A DNA stretch of 64,000 nucleotides, taken from Phycisphaeraceae bacterium (GTDB taxonomy: Bacteria > Planctomycetota > Phycisphaerae > Phycisphaerales > UBA1924). The stretch is from the NCBI GenBank assembly GCA_019636555.1, contig JAHBXH010000001.1:2638928-2702927 (forward strand), given 5' to 3'. This document shows positions 25,913-34,709 of the stretch, piece after piece (position 1 is the stretch's first letter; the number at the start of each line of letters is the position of its first letter). Below the pieces are notes generated by a model. The model had not been told where the DNA came from. It saw only the letters and a program-made list of their open reading frames with translations, and made no database searches. The position numbers were made by a program, and so were the translations under genes.

Positions 25913-27672
25913 GTTCTGCTTCCACATCTCTCCCCGCCGGGCCGATCACGCCCGAATTGCTCGCGGTCGCGCGGGGCGATGCGCCCACCGATCTGCTGCT
26001 CTCAAACGCCAAGGTGATCAATGTCTTCAACCGCTCGATCGAGTCGGCCAGCGTCGCGATCCATCGGGATCGCATCGCCGGAGTCGGGGACTACGCCGCG
26101 GGCAAGGAAGTCATCGACCTCAAGGGCGCCTTCGTCGCGCCCGGCTTCATCGATGCCCACATGCACGTCGAATCGACCAGCCTCCCGCCGTCGCAATTCG
26201 TAAGGCTCGCTCTCCCGCACGGCACGACCGGCGTCGTCCTCGACCCGCACGAAATCGCCAACGTGCTCGGCATCCCCGGCATCCGCTACATCATGGACGA
26301 CGCGGCCGATCTGCCCATCAACGCCATGTTCGCGCTCTCGTCGTGCGTTCCTTCTTCCCACCTCGAGACTTCGGGCGCTCGCCTCGAGGCATCCGATCTG
26401 GCTCCCCTCTTCGACGATCCGCGTGTCGTCGCGCTCGCCGAGATGATGAACTTCCCCGGCGTCGTTCACGCCGATCCGAATGTGCTCGCAAAGATCAATC
26501 TGGGCCTCGATCGCCGCATCGTCGACGGCCATTCTCCCGGATTGAAAGGCAAGCCGCTCCAGGCCTACATCGCCGCGGGCATCTCTTCCGATCACGAGTG
26601 CACCACCGCAGCCGAAGCGCTCGAAAAGCTCTCCCGCGGCATGCGCATCTACATCCGGGAAGGAAGCGCCGCGCGAAATCTCGAAGCACTGCTCCCCGCC
26701 GTCAAGCCCGAAACCCTCGCTCGCTTCTGCTTCTGTACCGACGATCGCCACCCCGGCGACCTCGCCGACGAAGGTCACATCGATCACATCGTGCGAAAAG
26801 CCATCGCGCTCGGGCTCGACCCGATCGCCGCGATCACGATCGCGACGCTCAACCCCGCGATGCACTACCGCCGACGCGATCTCGGCGCGATCGCTCCCGG
26901 CTATTTCGCCGATCTCATCGTCTTCGATGATCTTCGCGAGCCGCGACCTCGCCAGACCTATTTCCATGGACGGTTGACCGCAAGAGACGGCGTCTTTGTG
27001 GATGCGGCCATGCCCCCGTCGCCGCGCCCCAAACCGCCGGTCTCACCGCTCCGGCTTCCAGCGCTCTCGGAAGATTCGTTCGCGATTCCTGCCAAGTCCG
27101 GCACGCAGCAGATCCGCGTCATCGGAATGGACCCGCACCAGCTTCTGACGACGAATCTCATCATGCCGCCGAAAGTCATCGACGGCAAGTATGTCGCCGA
27201 TGTCTCGCGCGACCTGCTGAAACTCTGCGTCGTCGAGCGCCACCGCGCCAGCGGCAACATCGGCCGCGGATTCATCACCGGCTTCGGCCTCAAGGAAGGC
27301 GCGATCGCTTCCACCGTCGGTCACGATTCGCACAACCTCGCCGTGCTCGGCACGAACGACGCCGACATGCTCGCCGCGGCACGCGCGCTCGAAGCCTGCG
27401 GCGGAGGCCAGTGCGCCGTGCGAAACGGAAAAGTTCTCGCCCTCTTCCCGCTCCCCATCGCCGGCTTGATGTCCGATCAGCCGGCGACGATTGTGATTCA
27501 GCAGCAACGCGCCCTCATGGCCGCGGCACAATCCCTCGGTTGCCCGCACCACGATCCCTTCATGCCCCTCTCGTTCATGCCGCTCCCCGTCATCCCTTCG
27601 CTCAAACTCTCCGATCTCGGACTCGTGGATGTCGACCAGTTCAGGGTCGTCCCCCTCGAAGTGCCTCTCTGA
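25909..27672 (+). CDS. ade: Adenine deaminase
   Basis: 587 aa, the usual length. Amidohydrolase with metal site FIDAHMHVES (His-x-His), PHEIANVLG, VDGHSPGLKG, DHECTT and TDDRHPGDL, the pattern of Ade-type adenine deaminases (adenine to hypoxanthine plus ammonia). The C-terminal domain is intact through VGHDSHN. It starts with GTG 25909 overlapping the mocA stop, so it belongs to the same operon and supplies hypoxanthine to xanthine dehydrogenase. A hairpin and T run follow directly. Confidence 0.95.
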   Translation: MSSASTSLPAGPITPELLAVARGDAPTDLLLSNAKVINVFNRSIESASVAIHRDRIAGVGDYAAGKEVIDLKGAFVAPGFIDAHMHVESTSLPPSQFVRLALPHGTTGVVLDPHEIANVLGIPGIRYIMDDAADLPINAMFALSSCVPSSHLETSGARLEASDLAPLFDDPRVVALAEMMNFPGVVHADPNVLAKINLGLDRRIVDGHSPGLKGKPLQAYIAAGISSDHECTTAAEALEKLSRGMRIYIREGSAARNLEALLPAVKPETLARFCFCTDDRHPGDLADEGHIDHIVRKAIALGLDPIAAITIATLNPAMHYRRRDLGAIAPGYFADLIVFDDLREPRPRQTYFHGRLTARDGVFVDAAMPPSPRPKPPVSPLRLPALSEDSFAIPAKSGTQQIRVIGMDPHQLLTTNLIMPPKVIDGKYVADVSRDLLKLCVVERHRASGNIGRGFITGFGLKEGAIASTVGHDSHNLAVLGTNDADMLAAARALEACGGGQCAVRNGKVLALFPLPIAGLMSDQPATIVIQQQRALMAAAQSLGCPHHDPFMPLSFMPLPVIPSLKLSDLGLVDVDQFRVVPLEVPL

Positions 27673-27673
27673 A

Positions 27674-27718
27674 GCCCCCTCCCGGAGGGAGGGGGTTGGG
27701 GGCGGGTGCCCCATTTTT
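27674..27718 (+). terminator. Hairpin repeat acting as likely terminator after ade
   Basis: CCCCCTCCC (27675-27683), loop GGA, GGGAGGGGG (27687-27695), TTGGGGG, then a short GGGC...GCCC pair and ATTTTT (27713-27718). It is a second copy of the palindrome found in the FAD subunit gene. The T run suits rho-independent termination at the end of the xdh-ade operon. Confidence 0.6.
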
Positions 27719-27747
27719 AATTCCTGATTTCTCACTCTCTGCATCTC

Positions 27748-29217
27748 ATGAAAACCACACTCAGTGCATCCGCTCTCTCTCCCACACTCTCGCAGCTCGC
27801 GACATCCAACTCCGCCTATGCCAAGGTCTATCCGGGCGAACCGATCGATCGCCAGCCCGTGCACACGATCTACGGAGGCGGGCACCTTTTCAAGAAAGAC
27901 ACCGCCCGCCGTCTCGGCGATGTCGCGCTCGCGTCTCTCCGCGACTACGCCCCGGACTTCGCGACCTTCGCCCGCGCGATCGGTCTCCGCGGCAGCGAAT
28001 CGCTCCCCGAAACCTCCGGCGCCGCCGCCGCAATCGACGCCGAGTTCCAGCGCGATCCTTCCGGTGCTGCAAAAGCGAACCCGCATGCCGCGTTTGCTCG
28101 CGTCGTCTACAACCGCGTCGTCGATAAACTCACCCGCGAACCCGCCGAAGATTTCCGCATCGACTTCGAAGATGGATACGGCGTGCGCACCGATGCGGAT
28201 GAAGATGCCCACGCCCACCAGGCCGCGCTCGAAACCGCGCTCGGCATGAAGGAGGGCACGCTGCCTCCCTTCATCGGAATCCGCATCAAGAATTTCGGCC
28301 CCGACACCCACGCCCGCGGCATCCGCACGCTCGACATCTTCCTCACCGCGCTCTCCGAAGCGACCGGCAAGAAACTCCCGCCCAATTTCGTGGTCATGCT
28401 CCCCAAGCTCGTCTCGGCACAGCAGGTCGCGACAATGGTCGAAATTCTCGAGCAATTCGAAAAAGCAGGGCTCTTTCCCGTAGGCTCACTCAAGATGGAG
28501 TTCATGGTCGAGACGACGCAATCGGTGATCGACACGCGAGGCATCTGCCCGCTCCCCGATTTCGTGCGCGCATCCAAAGGCCGCTGTATCGCCGCGGCGC
28601 TCGGCGTTTACGACTACACCGCGAGCGTCGGCGTCACCGCGCAGGAACAAAAGATCGATCACCGGGCCTGCGATTTCGCGCGCCACGTGATGCAGGTCTC
28701 TCTCGGCGCAACCGGCCTTTATCTCTCCGACGGCGCGACCAACATCATGCCAAGCGCTCTGCATGTCGCCCCCGAAGGCGGCGCGCTCACGCCGCAGCAG
28801 ACCACCGAGAACCGCAGCGCCGTTCACTCCGCCTGGAAACTCAACTTTGCACACGTCCGCCGCTCGCTCGCACACGGCTGGTACCAGGGCTGGGATCTCA
28901 ACCCGGCGCAGCTCCCGATCCGCTACGCCGCGGTCTACTCGTACTTTCTCGAATACCTGCCCGACGCGACCGCCCGCCTCCGCAACTTCGTCGAGAAGGC
29001 CGCACGCGCAACTCTCGTGCGCGGAGCCGGCGGCGCGGGAGGCGGCAGCGTCTTCGATGACGCCGCAACCGCGCAGGGCCTGCTCACGTTCTTCATCCAG
29101 GGTGTGCGCCGCCAGGCGATCAGCCCGCAGGAACTCGCCGCAACCGGCTTGACGACCGATGAAATCCGCATGCGCTCGTTCATCGAGATCCTGCGCAAGC
29201 GCAGCGGCATCAAATAG
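27748..29217 (+). CDS. CitE/HpcH-like TIM-barrel protein (DUF6986-like)
   Basis: 489 aa. The segment RQPVHTIYGGGHLFKKDTAR and the acidic motif FRIDFEDGYG (Asp-x-Glu-Asp, metal-binding in CitE and malate synthase G-like barrels), followed by IGIRIKNFG, VVMLPKLVS, KMEFMVETTQSV and CIAAALGVYDYTASVGV, match the citrate lyase beta/HpcH barrel order. It most resembles the family listed as DUF6986, which I recall next to uricase and allantoicase in actinobacteria. No activity is established. Lies 75 bp after ade, convergent with uricase. A role in handling glyoxylate from ureidoglycolate (malate-synthase-like chemistry) is inference. No Shine-Dalgarno sequence; a TTTAAT lies about 30 nt upstream of ATG. 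Confidence 0.72.
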   Translation: MKTTLSASALSPTLSQLATSNSAYAKVYPGEPIDRQPVHTIYGGGHLFKKDTARRLGDVALASLRDYAPDFATFARAIGLRGSESLPETSGAAAAIDAEFQRDPSGAAKANPHAAFARVVYNRVVDKLTREPAEDFRIDFEDGYGVRTDADEDAHAHQAALETALGMKEGTLPPFIGIRIKNFGPDTHARGIRTLDIFLTALSEATGKKLPPNFVVMLPKLVSAQQVATMVEILEQFEKAGLFPVGSLKMEFMVETTQSVIDTRGICPLPDFVRASKGRCIAAALGVYDYTASVGVTAQEQKIDHRACDFARHVMQVSLGATGLYLSDGATNIMPSALHVAPEGGALTPQQTTENRSAVHSAWKLNFAHVRRSLAHGWYQGWDLNPAQLPIRYAAVYSYFLEYLPDATARLRNFVEKAARATLVRGAGGAGGGSVFDDAATAQGLLTFFIQGVRRQAISPQELAATGLTTDEIRMRSFIEILRKRSGIK

Positions 29218-29235
29218 CGCCGGTTCGAAGCGCGG

Positions 29236-30087
29236 TCACTTCCGCTCGATCGTCGCCTCGATCAATCCGTACGGCTCATCGGTCGGGACGAAAATCTCGT
29301 TGGGGTTTTCCATCCCGAACGGCTTGAGATTCACGAGCAGGCAGTGGATGTTCGGCAGGCTCAGCCGGATGTTGCCGATCGATTCGCACCGATCGATCGC
29401 GGCTTTCCCCATCGCGAACAGCGTCTGTTGCACCGATTCGCTCTTGTGATCGGCGAACGTCTCGATGATCGCACCGCGGATCCGCTCCCGCGCCGCGCCG
29501 AAATCCGCGCGCTCCGAGGTGTACTTCCAGTTCGCTGTCACGCTCGTCGCAAAGATCCGATCGCGCGTCTCGGGCAACGTGGTGTACGCATCCTTCAGGT
29601 ACCCCGAGAACGCCGAGTCGGTCGACTTGAGCACAAGCAGCTTCTCGATTCCCCCCGCAGCGCCGATCGCGCCGCCCCGATCAAACGACACTTCGCACGT
29701 TTGCCTTTCTTCCGTTCCCTTCGTGAACGCGTGCGGATGCTCGCGACCGTTGATCGTCATCCGCTCCCACGGCACCTGCGCGATGCGCACCCGCGCGCGC
29801 TGCACCGGTGCTGTTTTCTCGACGAAGTGCTTTGCGAGATGCATCGCGAAGCCCTCGATCGTGTCGAGCGGATGATTCTTTCCGAGCGCGTAGACCGTGT
29901 TCTTCATCGTGTCGGTAGGAAGACACTTGGAGTTGTCGCCCGCGAGGTGGATCGCATCGAAATCTCCCTCGAGCGCGATGTCGACACTGATCTCGCGCAC
30001 GGTGTGCTTCGCACCGTCGCGCGAGACTTTGACCAGCCGGACCTTGCTCTTGCCGTAGTTGTTGACGCCCAGCACCGCGCTCATCAT
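29236..30087 (-). CDS. uaZ: Urate oxidase (uricase)
   Basis: 283 aa. Cofactor-free T-fold oxidase that converts urate to 5-hydroxyisourate. Signature segments: YGKSKVRLVKV (active-site Lys), LAGDNSKCLPTDTMKNTVY (Thr-Asp-Thr), TGLLVLKSTDSAFSG-type segment seen here as LLVLKSTDSAFSGY (with Phe for urate stacking), and LPNIHCLLVNL (Asn/His region). ATG 30087 is chosen: GGAGA lies 5 nt upstream and a second ATG follows at once. Last gene of the allB-alc-uraD-uraH-uricase operon, 46 bp after the HIU hydrolase gene. Confidence 0.95.
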   Translation of the reverse strand: MMSAVLGVNNYGKSKVRLVKVSRDGAKHTVREISVDIALEGDFDAIHLAGDNSKCLPTDTMKNTVYALGKNHPLDTIEGFAMHLAKHFVEKTAPVQRARVRIAQVPWERMTINGREHPHAFTKGTEERQTCEVSFDRGGAIGAAGGIEKLLVLKSTDSAFSGYLKDAYTTLPETRDRIFATSVTANWKYTSERADFGAARERIRGAIIETFADHKSESVQQTLFAMGKAAIDRCESIGNIRLSLPNIHCLLVNLKPFGMENPNEIFVPTDEPYGLIEATIERK

Positions 30088-30133
30088 CACATCTCCTGCA
30101 TCTTGTACACCGCGCTGCATCCCGCGCTGCGCC

Positions 30134-30478
30134 TTACGTTCCCCTGTACGTGCTGTATCCGAACGGGCTCACCAAGAGCGGCACGTGGTGATGACGCGCC
30201 GAATCCACAACCCGGAACACGACGGTCACGCTCGGAAAAAAAGTCGTCACGCCCGACTTGGCGAAGTACGCCTCGGTTTCGAACGTGAGTCGGTAGGTCG
30301 CGAGTTCGAGTGAACGCCCGCTGGAAAGAAGCGACTTCGCCCGCCCGTCGGCATCGGTTCTTCCTTCGCCGAGCTTCTCCCAGCTTCCCGGCGCGGCCTC
30401 TCGCTCGAGCACTACGCGCACGTCAACGCCGGGCGTGCCTTTCGAAGTGTCGAGTACATGTGTGCTGATTCCGCTCAT
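30134..30478 (-). CDS. uraH: 5-Hydroxyisourate hydrolase (transthyretin-like)
   Basis: 114 aa. ISTHVLDTSKGTPG at the N-terminus (active His), LTFETEAYF in the middle, HHHVPLLVSPFGYSTYRGT at the end, the C-terminal Y-R-G-T/S tetrapeptide that marks the enzyme rather than transthyretin. Hydrolyses 5-hydroxyisourate to OHCU. ATG 30478 overlaps the uraD stop (ATGA); longer frames upstream are shadow. Confidence 0.96.
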   Translation of the reverse strand: MSGISTHVLDTSKGTPGVDVRVVLEREAAPGSWEKLGEGRTDADGRAKSLLSSGRSLELATYRLTFETEAYFAKSGVTTFFPSVTVVFRVVDSARHHHVPLLVSPFGYSTYRGT

Positions 30479-31014
30479 GATTCCACCAGCTTTTCCAGCC
30501 TGATCCGGACGATCCTGCTCTGCTCCTGTGCCGCGTTCTTGAGTTCGGTCGCGCCGTCGTTGCTCATGCGTTTTTTCAGACTGTCCAGCATTTCCTGACC
30601 GGTTTTTCCGGTTGCGCAGATCAGAAAAACGTGGCCGAACTTTTTCTCGTACTTCTCGTTTCCTTCGGCGAATTCCGCTCTCACCCGCTCGCTCGCGCCG
30701 GCCATGCCGCTTTGTTCTTTCGAGCTCTGCGTGGCGGTTGCGGCGAATTTCGCTTGTGCGAGATTGCGCTCGCCGATGCGCGGGTGATGCGAGAACGCCT
30801 CGAGCCAATCCTTTGTTTCGAGGCCGAACCAGACGCGGTCGGCCTCTGCGAAGAGTTTACCAGAATCGGCGAAGGGCCGCAAGCTGAGCATTTGGTCTAC
30901 CCACTTGCACGAACCGCACACGGAATGCAGCGCGGCACGCGCGGATTGCTCATCCATCGCGTTCAATTTCGCGAGCCCCGTTGTAGCGCCTGATTGGAAT
31001 TGAGCATCTGCCAC
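30475..31014 (-). CDS. uraD: OHCU decarboxylase
   Basis: 179 aa. All-helical decarboxylase giving S-allantoin. Key segments: HPRIGER (active-site His-Pro and Arg), SSKEQSGM, FLICATGK and RMSND near the end. Starts with GTG 31014, 6 bp after the allantoicase stop; overlaps uraH by 4 bp. With uricase and uraH it completes the urate-to-allantoin step. Confidence 0.95.
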   Translation of the reverse strand: MADAQFQSGATTGLAKLNAMDEQSARAALHSVCGSCKWVDQMLSLRPFADSGKLFAEADRVWFGLETKDWLEAFSHHPRIGERNLAQAKFAATATQSSKEQSGMAGASERVRAEFAEGNEKYEKKFGHVFLICATGKTGQEMLDSLKKRMSNDGATELKNAAQEQSRIVRIRLEKLVES

Positions 31015-31020
31015 CGCTGG

Positions 31021-32049
31021 CTACTCCGTGATTCCAAAGAGTCGAAGTCGGCTGATGCCGCCATCGGGGAAGATTTTCAATCGCGCGTGCGTGCAGGACT
31101 TCCCGGCGGCGCGGAGTTCGCTTTCGTAGAAATGCTGTTCGCTCGCTCGCAGCTTGGTTCGCGGGAGCAGCGTCTCCCACTGCTGCAACGCGGGATCGAA
31201 AGCATCGCCCGCGCGCGCATCGCAGATCTCGATTTCGCAGCTCTCGGGGAAGTTGCCCTTGAAGTGATTGGTATCGACTTCCACTTTTTGGACTCTGCCT
31301 CGGTGGCCAAGCTGCACGATGCACCAATCGAACTCGCCGCCTTTGAGCCCGCGCTTGCGGCGGGTTTCCCAGCCGTCGCCCATGTTGGCGCTGCGGCCGG
31401 GCATGATCAGATTGTGGCGCGAGCCGAAGTGCATGTCGTTGCAGGCGATCACGAGCGCGCCGTTTTCCGCGCCGGCGAGATCGACCACTTTGCCTCGGAG
31501 CGCCTGCCAATCCGGGAGGACGGTTCCGTGCACGCGGAAGCGCGCGACGCCTCCATCGGGGAAGATGTTGAGGCGGACGTGCGTGAAGCGCTTGCCGCCT
31601 GCGGCGTCATTCGCGGGGATCAGGTGTTCGCTGTCGGGATTGAGCGTGGCGCGATCGGTCACCTGGACCCAGCGCGTGTCGGGGGAGAGGAGGCGATCAA
31701 CGCCCGGGTCGCCGTCGATCTCGACCGCTTCGACGGTGCAACTCTCGGGCTGATTGCCCTTGAAGTGTCCGGTGTCCACGTTGACGCCCCGGATGATGCC
31801 GGGTCTGCCGAGCGCGATGATGCACCAATCGTGCCCGGCGACGCGCTTGCGCCGGCTTTCCCAGCCGTCCATCCACTTGCCGAATTCGGTGTACTTGTCG
31901 GCGATCCAGATCGCGCGACCCGGCTTGAGCAGGTTTTCCTTGCCCGCGAAGAACTCGTCGCTGGCGATGAGCGCTTTGCCGCCCATCCGCGCCGACGCCA
32001 GGTCGATGAGATCGGAAAAGTCTGCTACGCCCGCGATCGCTTGACCCAT
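31021..32049 (-). CDS. alc: Allantoicase
   Basis: 342 aa with the expected two repeated jelly-roll halves: each half contains DxHFKGNxPESC (DTGHFKGNQPESC and DTNHFKGNFPESC), GWETRRKR or GWESRRKR, and a final H-x-R-L-x-I-F-P-D-G-G motif. Hydrolyses allantoate to ureidoglycolate and urea. It starts 25 bp inside the 3' end of allB, so translation is probably coupled. No ureidoglycolate lyase is seen in the window. Confidence 0.96.
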   Translation of the reverse strand: MGQAIAGVADFSDLIDLASARMGGKALIASDEFFAGKENLLKPGRAIWIADKYTEFGKWMDGWESRRKRVAGHDWCIIALGRPGIIRGVNVDTGHFKGNQPESCTVEAVEIDGDPGVDRLLSPDTRWVQVTDRATLNPDSEHLIPANDAAGGKRFTHVRLNIFPDGGVARFRVHGTVLPDWQALRGKVVDLAGAENGALVIACNDMHFGSRHNLIMPGRSANMGDGWETRRKRGLKGGEFDWCIVQLGHRGRVQKVEVDTNHFKGNFPESCEIEICDARAGDAFDPALQQWETLLPRTKLRASEQHFYESELRAAGKSCTHARLKIFPDGGISRLRLFGITE

Positions 32050-33443
32050 CTTCCGGTTGCCTCTTTCGCGAATGCACGCCCGCCATCGAGCCCCGAGCCG
32101 AAGCGAATATTGCCGCTCGAAAACACCTGTTTTCCTCGGATGAATGTCGCGTGCACAACACCTTTCACGTTCCGCCCATCATACGGCGTGGCCTTGTGGC
32201 GATGTTCGAGTTCGCTGCCGCGGATGGTCCACTCGGCTTCGGGATCAACAACGATCAGATCGGCATCCAGGCCGGGCGCGATCTTGCCTTTTTGATCTTC
32301 GATGCCCGCGAGCTTCGCGGGGGCTTCGCACATCCAGCGCGCGAGATCGACGAGTGTTCCGCCGCGCGATTGGGCGCCGGCCCACACCGCCGGGAACTGA
32401 GCCTGCAGGCCCGCGATTCCGCCCCATGCTTTGGCAAAGTTGCCCTCCTGAAGGCTCTTGAGTTCGGCGGGGGCGGGCGAGTGGTCGGAAGCGATGAGGT
32501 CGAGCGTGCCATTTTCAAGGGCGCGCCAGAGCGCTTCGCGGTGCGCGGATTCGCGGATGGGCGGCGCGCACTTGAACTCGGTCGCGCCGTCGGCGATTTC
32601 CTCTGACGCGAAAGAGAGGTAGTGCGGGCAGGTCTCAGCGGTGAAGCCGCGGAGTGATTCCTTTGCGCGCGCAATCGGTGCGATGGAATCTCCCGACGAA
32701 ACATGGACGATGTGCGTGCGACAGCCGGTCTGGCGGCACAGCTCGACCATCATCTCGATCGCGCGGGTTTCGGAGATCGAGGGGCGCGAAGCGAGATACT
32801 TGCGGTAGCTGCGCGGATCGGACTCGAGCCCGCTGGGCCCGCGCGCGGCCTCGATCGCGGGCGGGTCTTCCGCGTGCACAAGCAAAGCGCCGGCGTGCGC
32901 GCCATCGCGGAGGGCCGCGATCAGCGGCATCGCCGACTCGAGATCGCGGCGCGTGACGTTCGGAAACTCATCGATTCCGGAGTGGATCGTGAAACACTTG
33001 AAGCCGAGCACCCCGGCGTTCCAGAGTTTCTCCAGTTCGCCGGTGTTGCCGGGAACCACACCACCCCAGAATCCAAAGTCGCAGGCGCACGTCCCCGAAG
33101 CGGACCGAAGTTCGCCCTCGAGCGCTTCGACGCTGGTCGCGACGGGCGAACAGTTCAGCGGCATCACGATGATTGTGGTGACGCCCCCGGAAACCGCGGC
33201 CTTGCCGGCGCTCGCGAAGCCTTCCCATTCGGTGCGACCCGGCTCGTTCACGTGCACGTGGGCATCGACGAGTCCGGGCATCAGGGCGAGTTGCCCGATA
33301 TCGATCGAGCGGATGCCCTGCGGCGGGTTGCGGCCGGCGCGGACTTCCGCGATGCGCTCGCCACGCACAATCACCGTCGCGGGGGCGATTGCTCCATCGC
33401 GCACGACGCGCTCGCTGAAAATCGCGAAGGGTTCTTCGTTCAC
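32025..33443 (-). CDS. allB: Allantoinase
   Basis: 472 aa cyclic amidohydrolase. Zinc site DAHVHVNEPGRTEWEGF, likely carboxylated Lys in LGFKCFTIHSG, HAEDP, HIVHVSSGD, ETCPHYL and DHSPAP. Opens allantoin to allantoate. Dihydropyrimidinase or dihydroorotase is less likely given the E-P-G-R-T-x-x-E-G segment and the neighbours. The start is GTG 33443; TATTCT ends 6 nt before it and there is no Shine-Dalgarno sequence, so the operon mRNA may be leaderless. First gene of the allB-alc-uraD-uraH-uricase operon, divergent from moaA. Confidence 0.95.
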   Translation of the reverse strand: MNEEPFAIFSERVVRDGAIAPATVIVRGERIAEVRAGRNPPQGIRSIDIGQLALMPGLVDAHVHVNEPGRTEWEGFASAGKAAVSGGVTTIIVMPLNCSPVATSVEALEGELRSASGTCACDFGFWGGVVPGNTGELEKLWNAGVLGFKCFTIHSGIDEFPNVTRRDLESAMPLIAALRDGAHAGALLVHAEDPPAIEAARGPSGLESDPRSYRKYLASRPSISETRAIEMMVELCRQTGCRTHIVHVSSGDSIAPIARAKESLRGFTAETCPHYLSFASEEIADGATEFKCAPPIRESAHREALWRALENGTLDLIASDHSPAPAELKSLQEGNFAKAWGGIAGLQAQFPAVWAGAQSRGGTLVDLARWMCEAPAKLAGIEDQKGKIAPGLDADLIVVDPEAEWTIRGSELEHRHKATPYDGRNVKGVVHATFIRGKQVFSSGNIRFGSGLDGGRAFAKEATGRWVKRSRA

Positions 33444-33449
33444 GACAAG

Positions 33450-33455
33450 AGAATA
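33450..33455 (-). promoter_or_regulatory. -10 box of a possibly leaderless allB promoter
   Basis: TATTCT on the minus strand, 6 nt (CTTGTC) before GTG 33443. No -35 consensus at the expected distance. Confidence 0.5.
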
Positions 33456-33478
33456 ACCGGGGAAAGAGAAGAAGAAAG

Positions 33479-33596
33479 GCGGTCAACTCAAAGGGCTCGA
33501 AGGGCTCAAAGGGTTCCGCGTCTCTTTTCTCCACTCCGCGCAGCTCTGCTTCCTCCGCAGCTCCGCGTTCTCTCCGACTTCTCAACGCAACCCATC
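33479..33596. repeat. GA-rich composite dispersed repeat, copy 1
   Basis: Module A (TCAACTCAAAGGGCTCGAAG, from 33483) on plus, followed by module B (GAGAGAACGCGGAG core) on minus. Related copies at 34710-34980 and 40913-41098. It fills the gap between the divergent allB and moaA genes. Confidence 0.75.
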
Positions 33597-33617
33597 GCCC
33601 GCATCGGGCCGGCCCTG

Positions 33618-33623
33618 TACGAT
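33618..33623 (+). promoter_or_regulatory. -10 box of a possibly leaderless moaA promoter
   Basis: TACGAT, 6 nt (CGTGGC) before GTG 33630. Same box and GTGAC start as moaC and mnmA. Confidence 0.5.
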
Positions 33624-33629
33624 CGTGGC

Positions 33630-34709
33630 GTGACACCCCGCCCGCACTCGCTGCCGCTGCTGAAGGACTTGCCGCTGAGTGCGGCGCCGCGCGCCGATGC
33701 GGGGGAGGCTCGGGAACTGCGGGATTCGCACGGACGCACGATCCACGACCTGCGTCTTTCGATCACCGATCGCTGCAATTTCCGCTGCATCTACTGCATG
33801 GAGCCGGATGTCCGTTTCTTTGCGCGCGAGCAACTTCTTTCGGTTGATGAACTTGTTCGCGTCGCATCGATCTGCGAGTCGCTGGGGATTCGGCGGCTGC
33901 GGTTGACCGGTGGCGAGCCGACGCTGAGGCCGGAGCTGGACGAGATCATCGAGCGGGTCGGCGAATTGGCCTTCGACGATTTCTCGATGACGACAAACGG
34001 TTCGCTCATTGAGCCGGCGCGGCTGCGGCTGTGGAAGGCTTCGGGATTGACGCGCCTGACGTTCAGCCTCGACAGCGCGGACGAAGCGACGTTTGCCTCG
34101 ATGACGCGTTCGCGTTCGAAGATCTCGGATGTCTTCGGTGCGATCGCGGCGGCAAACGTAGCGGGGCTCGGGCCGGTCAAGGTCAACGCGGTGGTGATGC
34201 GGGGGAAGAATGAGGATCAGATGGCGAGGCTCGCGCGGATTGCCGCGGAGGGCGGATTCGAGATGCGGTTTATCGAATTCATGCCGCTTGATTCAGGGCA
34301 CGCATGGAACCGGGCGCTGCTGGTGCCGGCATCGGAAATCCTGGAACTGCTGCGGGGAGAGGGAGACATCACGGCGCTCGATCGCGCGCGGCCGAGCGAA
34401 ACGGCGGAGACGTTTCTGTTCACGCCCCGAGGTTCGCGGCATACCGCACGCATCGGGATCATCGCGCCGGTCACACGCTCATTCTGCGGCAGTTGTTCGC
34501 GACTGCGCATCACGGCGGACGGCAAGGTTCGGCCGTGTCTCTTCAGCCTGCGCGAGTTCGATGTGCGGTCTTTGCTGCGTTCGAATGCGGAGGACGCGAT
34601 ACTTGAGCAATTCCTGATCGATGCAACGTGGACAAAGCAGGCGGGGCACGGAATTTCGTCGCCGGATTTTGAGCAGCCTTCCAGACCGATGTCCGCGATC
34701 GGGGGGTAA
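33630..34709 (+). CDS. moaA: GTP 3',8-cyclase MoaA
   Basis: 359 aa. Radical SAM enzyme that begins molybdenum cofactor synthesis by rearranging GTP. N-terminal 4Fe-4S motif CNFRCIYC (Cys49, 53, 56), LTGGEPTLR, MTTNGSL, and the C-terminal second cluster FCGSCSRLRITADGKVRPC. Ends in Gly-Gly, as active MoaA does. The frame is open back to 32703 but only the part from GTG 33630 shows MoaA sequence. No Shine-Dalgarno sequence. MoaC, its partner, lies 3 kb downstream on the same strand. Confidence 0.96.
   Translation: MTPRPHSLPLLKDLPLSAAPRADAGEARELRDSHGRTIHDLRLSITDRCNFRCIYCMEPDVRFFAREQLLSVDELVRVASICESLGIRRLRLTGGEPTLRPELDEIIERVGELAFDDFSMTTNGSLIEPARLRLWKASGLTRLTFSLDSADEATFASMTRSRSKISDVFGAIAAANVAGLGPVKVNAVVMRGKNEDQMARLARIAAEGGFEMRFIEFMPLDSGHAWNRALLVPASEILELLRGEGDITALDRARPSETAETFLFTPRGSRHTARIGIIAPVTRSFCGSCSRLRITADGKVRPCLFSLREFDVRSLLRSNAEDAILEQFLIDATWTKQAGHGISSPDFEQPSRPMSAIGG

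Noticed and set aside
27043-28455. 470-codon open frame on minus
   Set aside because: Antisense to ade and the CitE-like gene; composition fits a shadow frame.
32703-33629. Long N-terminal extension of moaA
   Set aside because: It is antisense to allB, and MoaA similarity begins only after GTG 33630.
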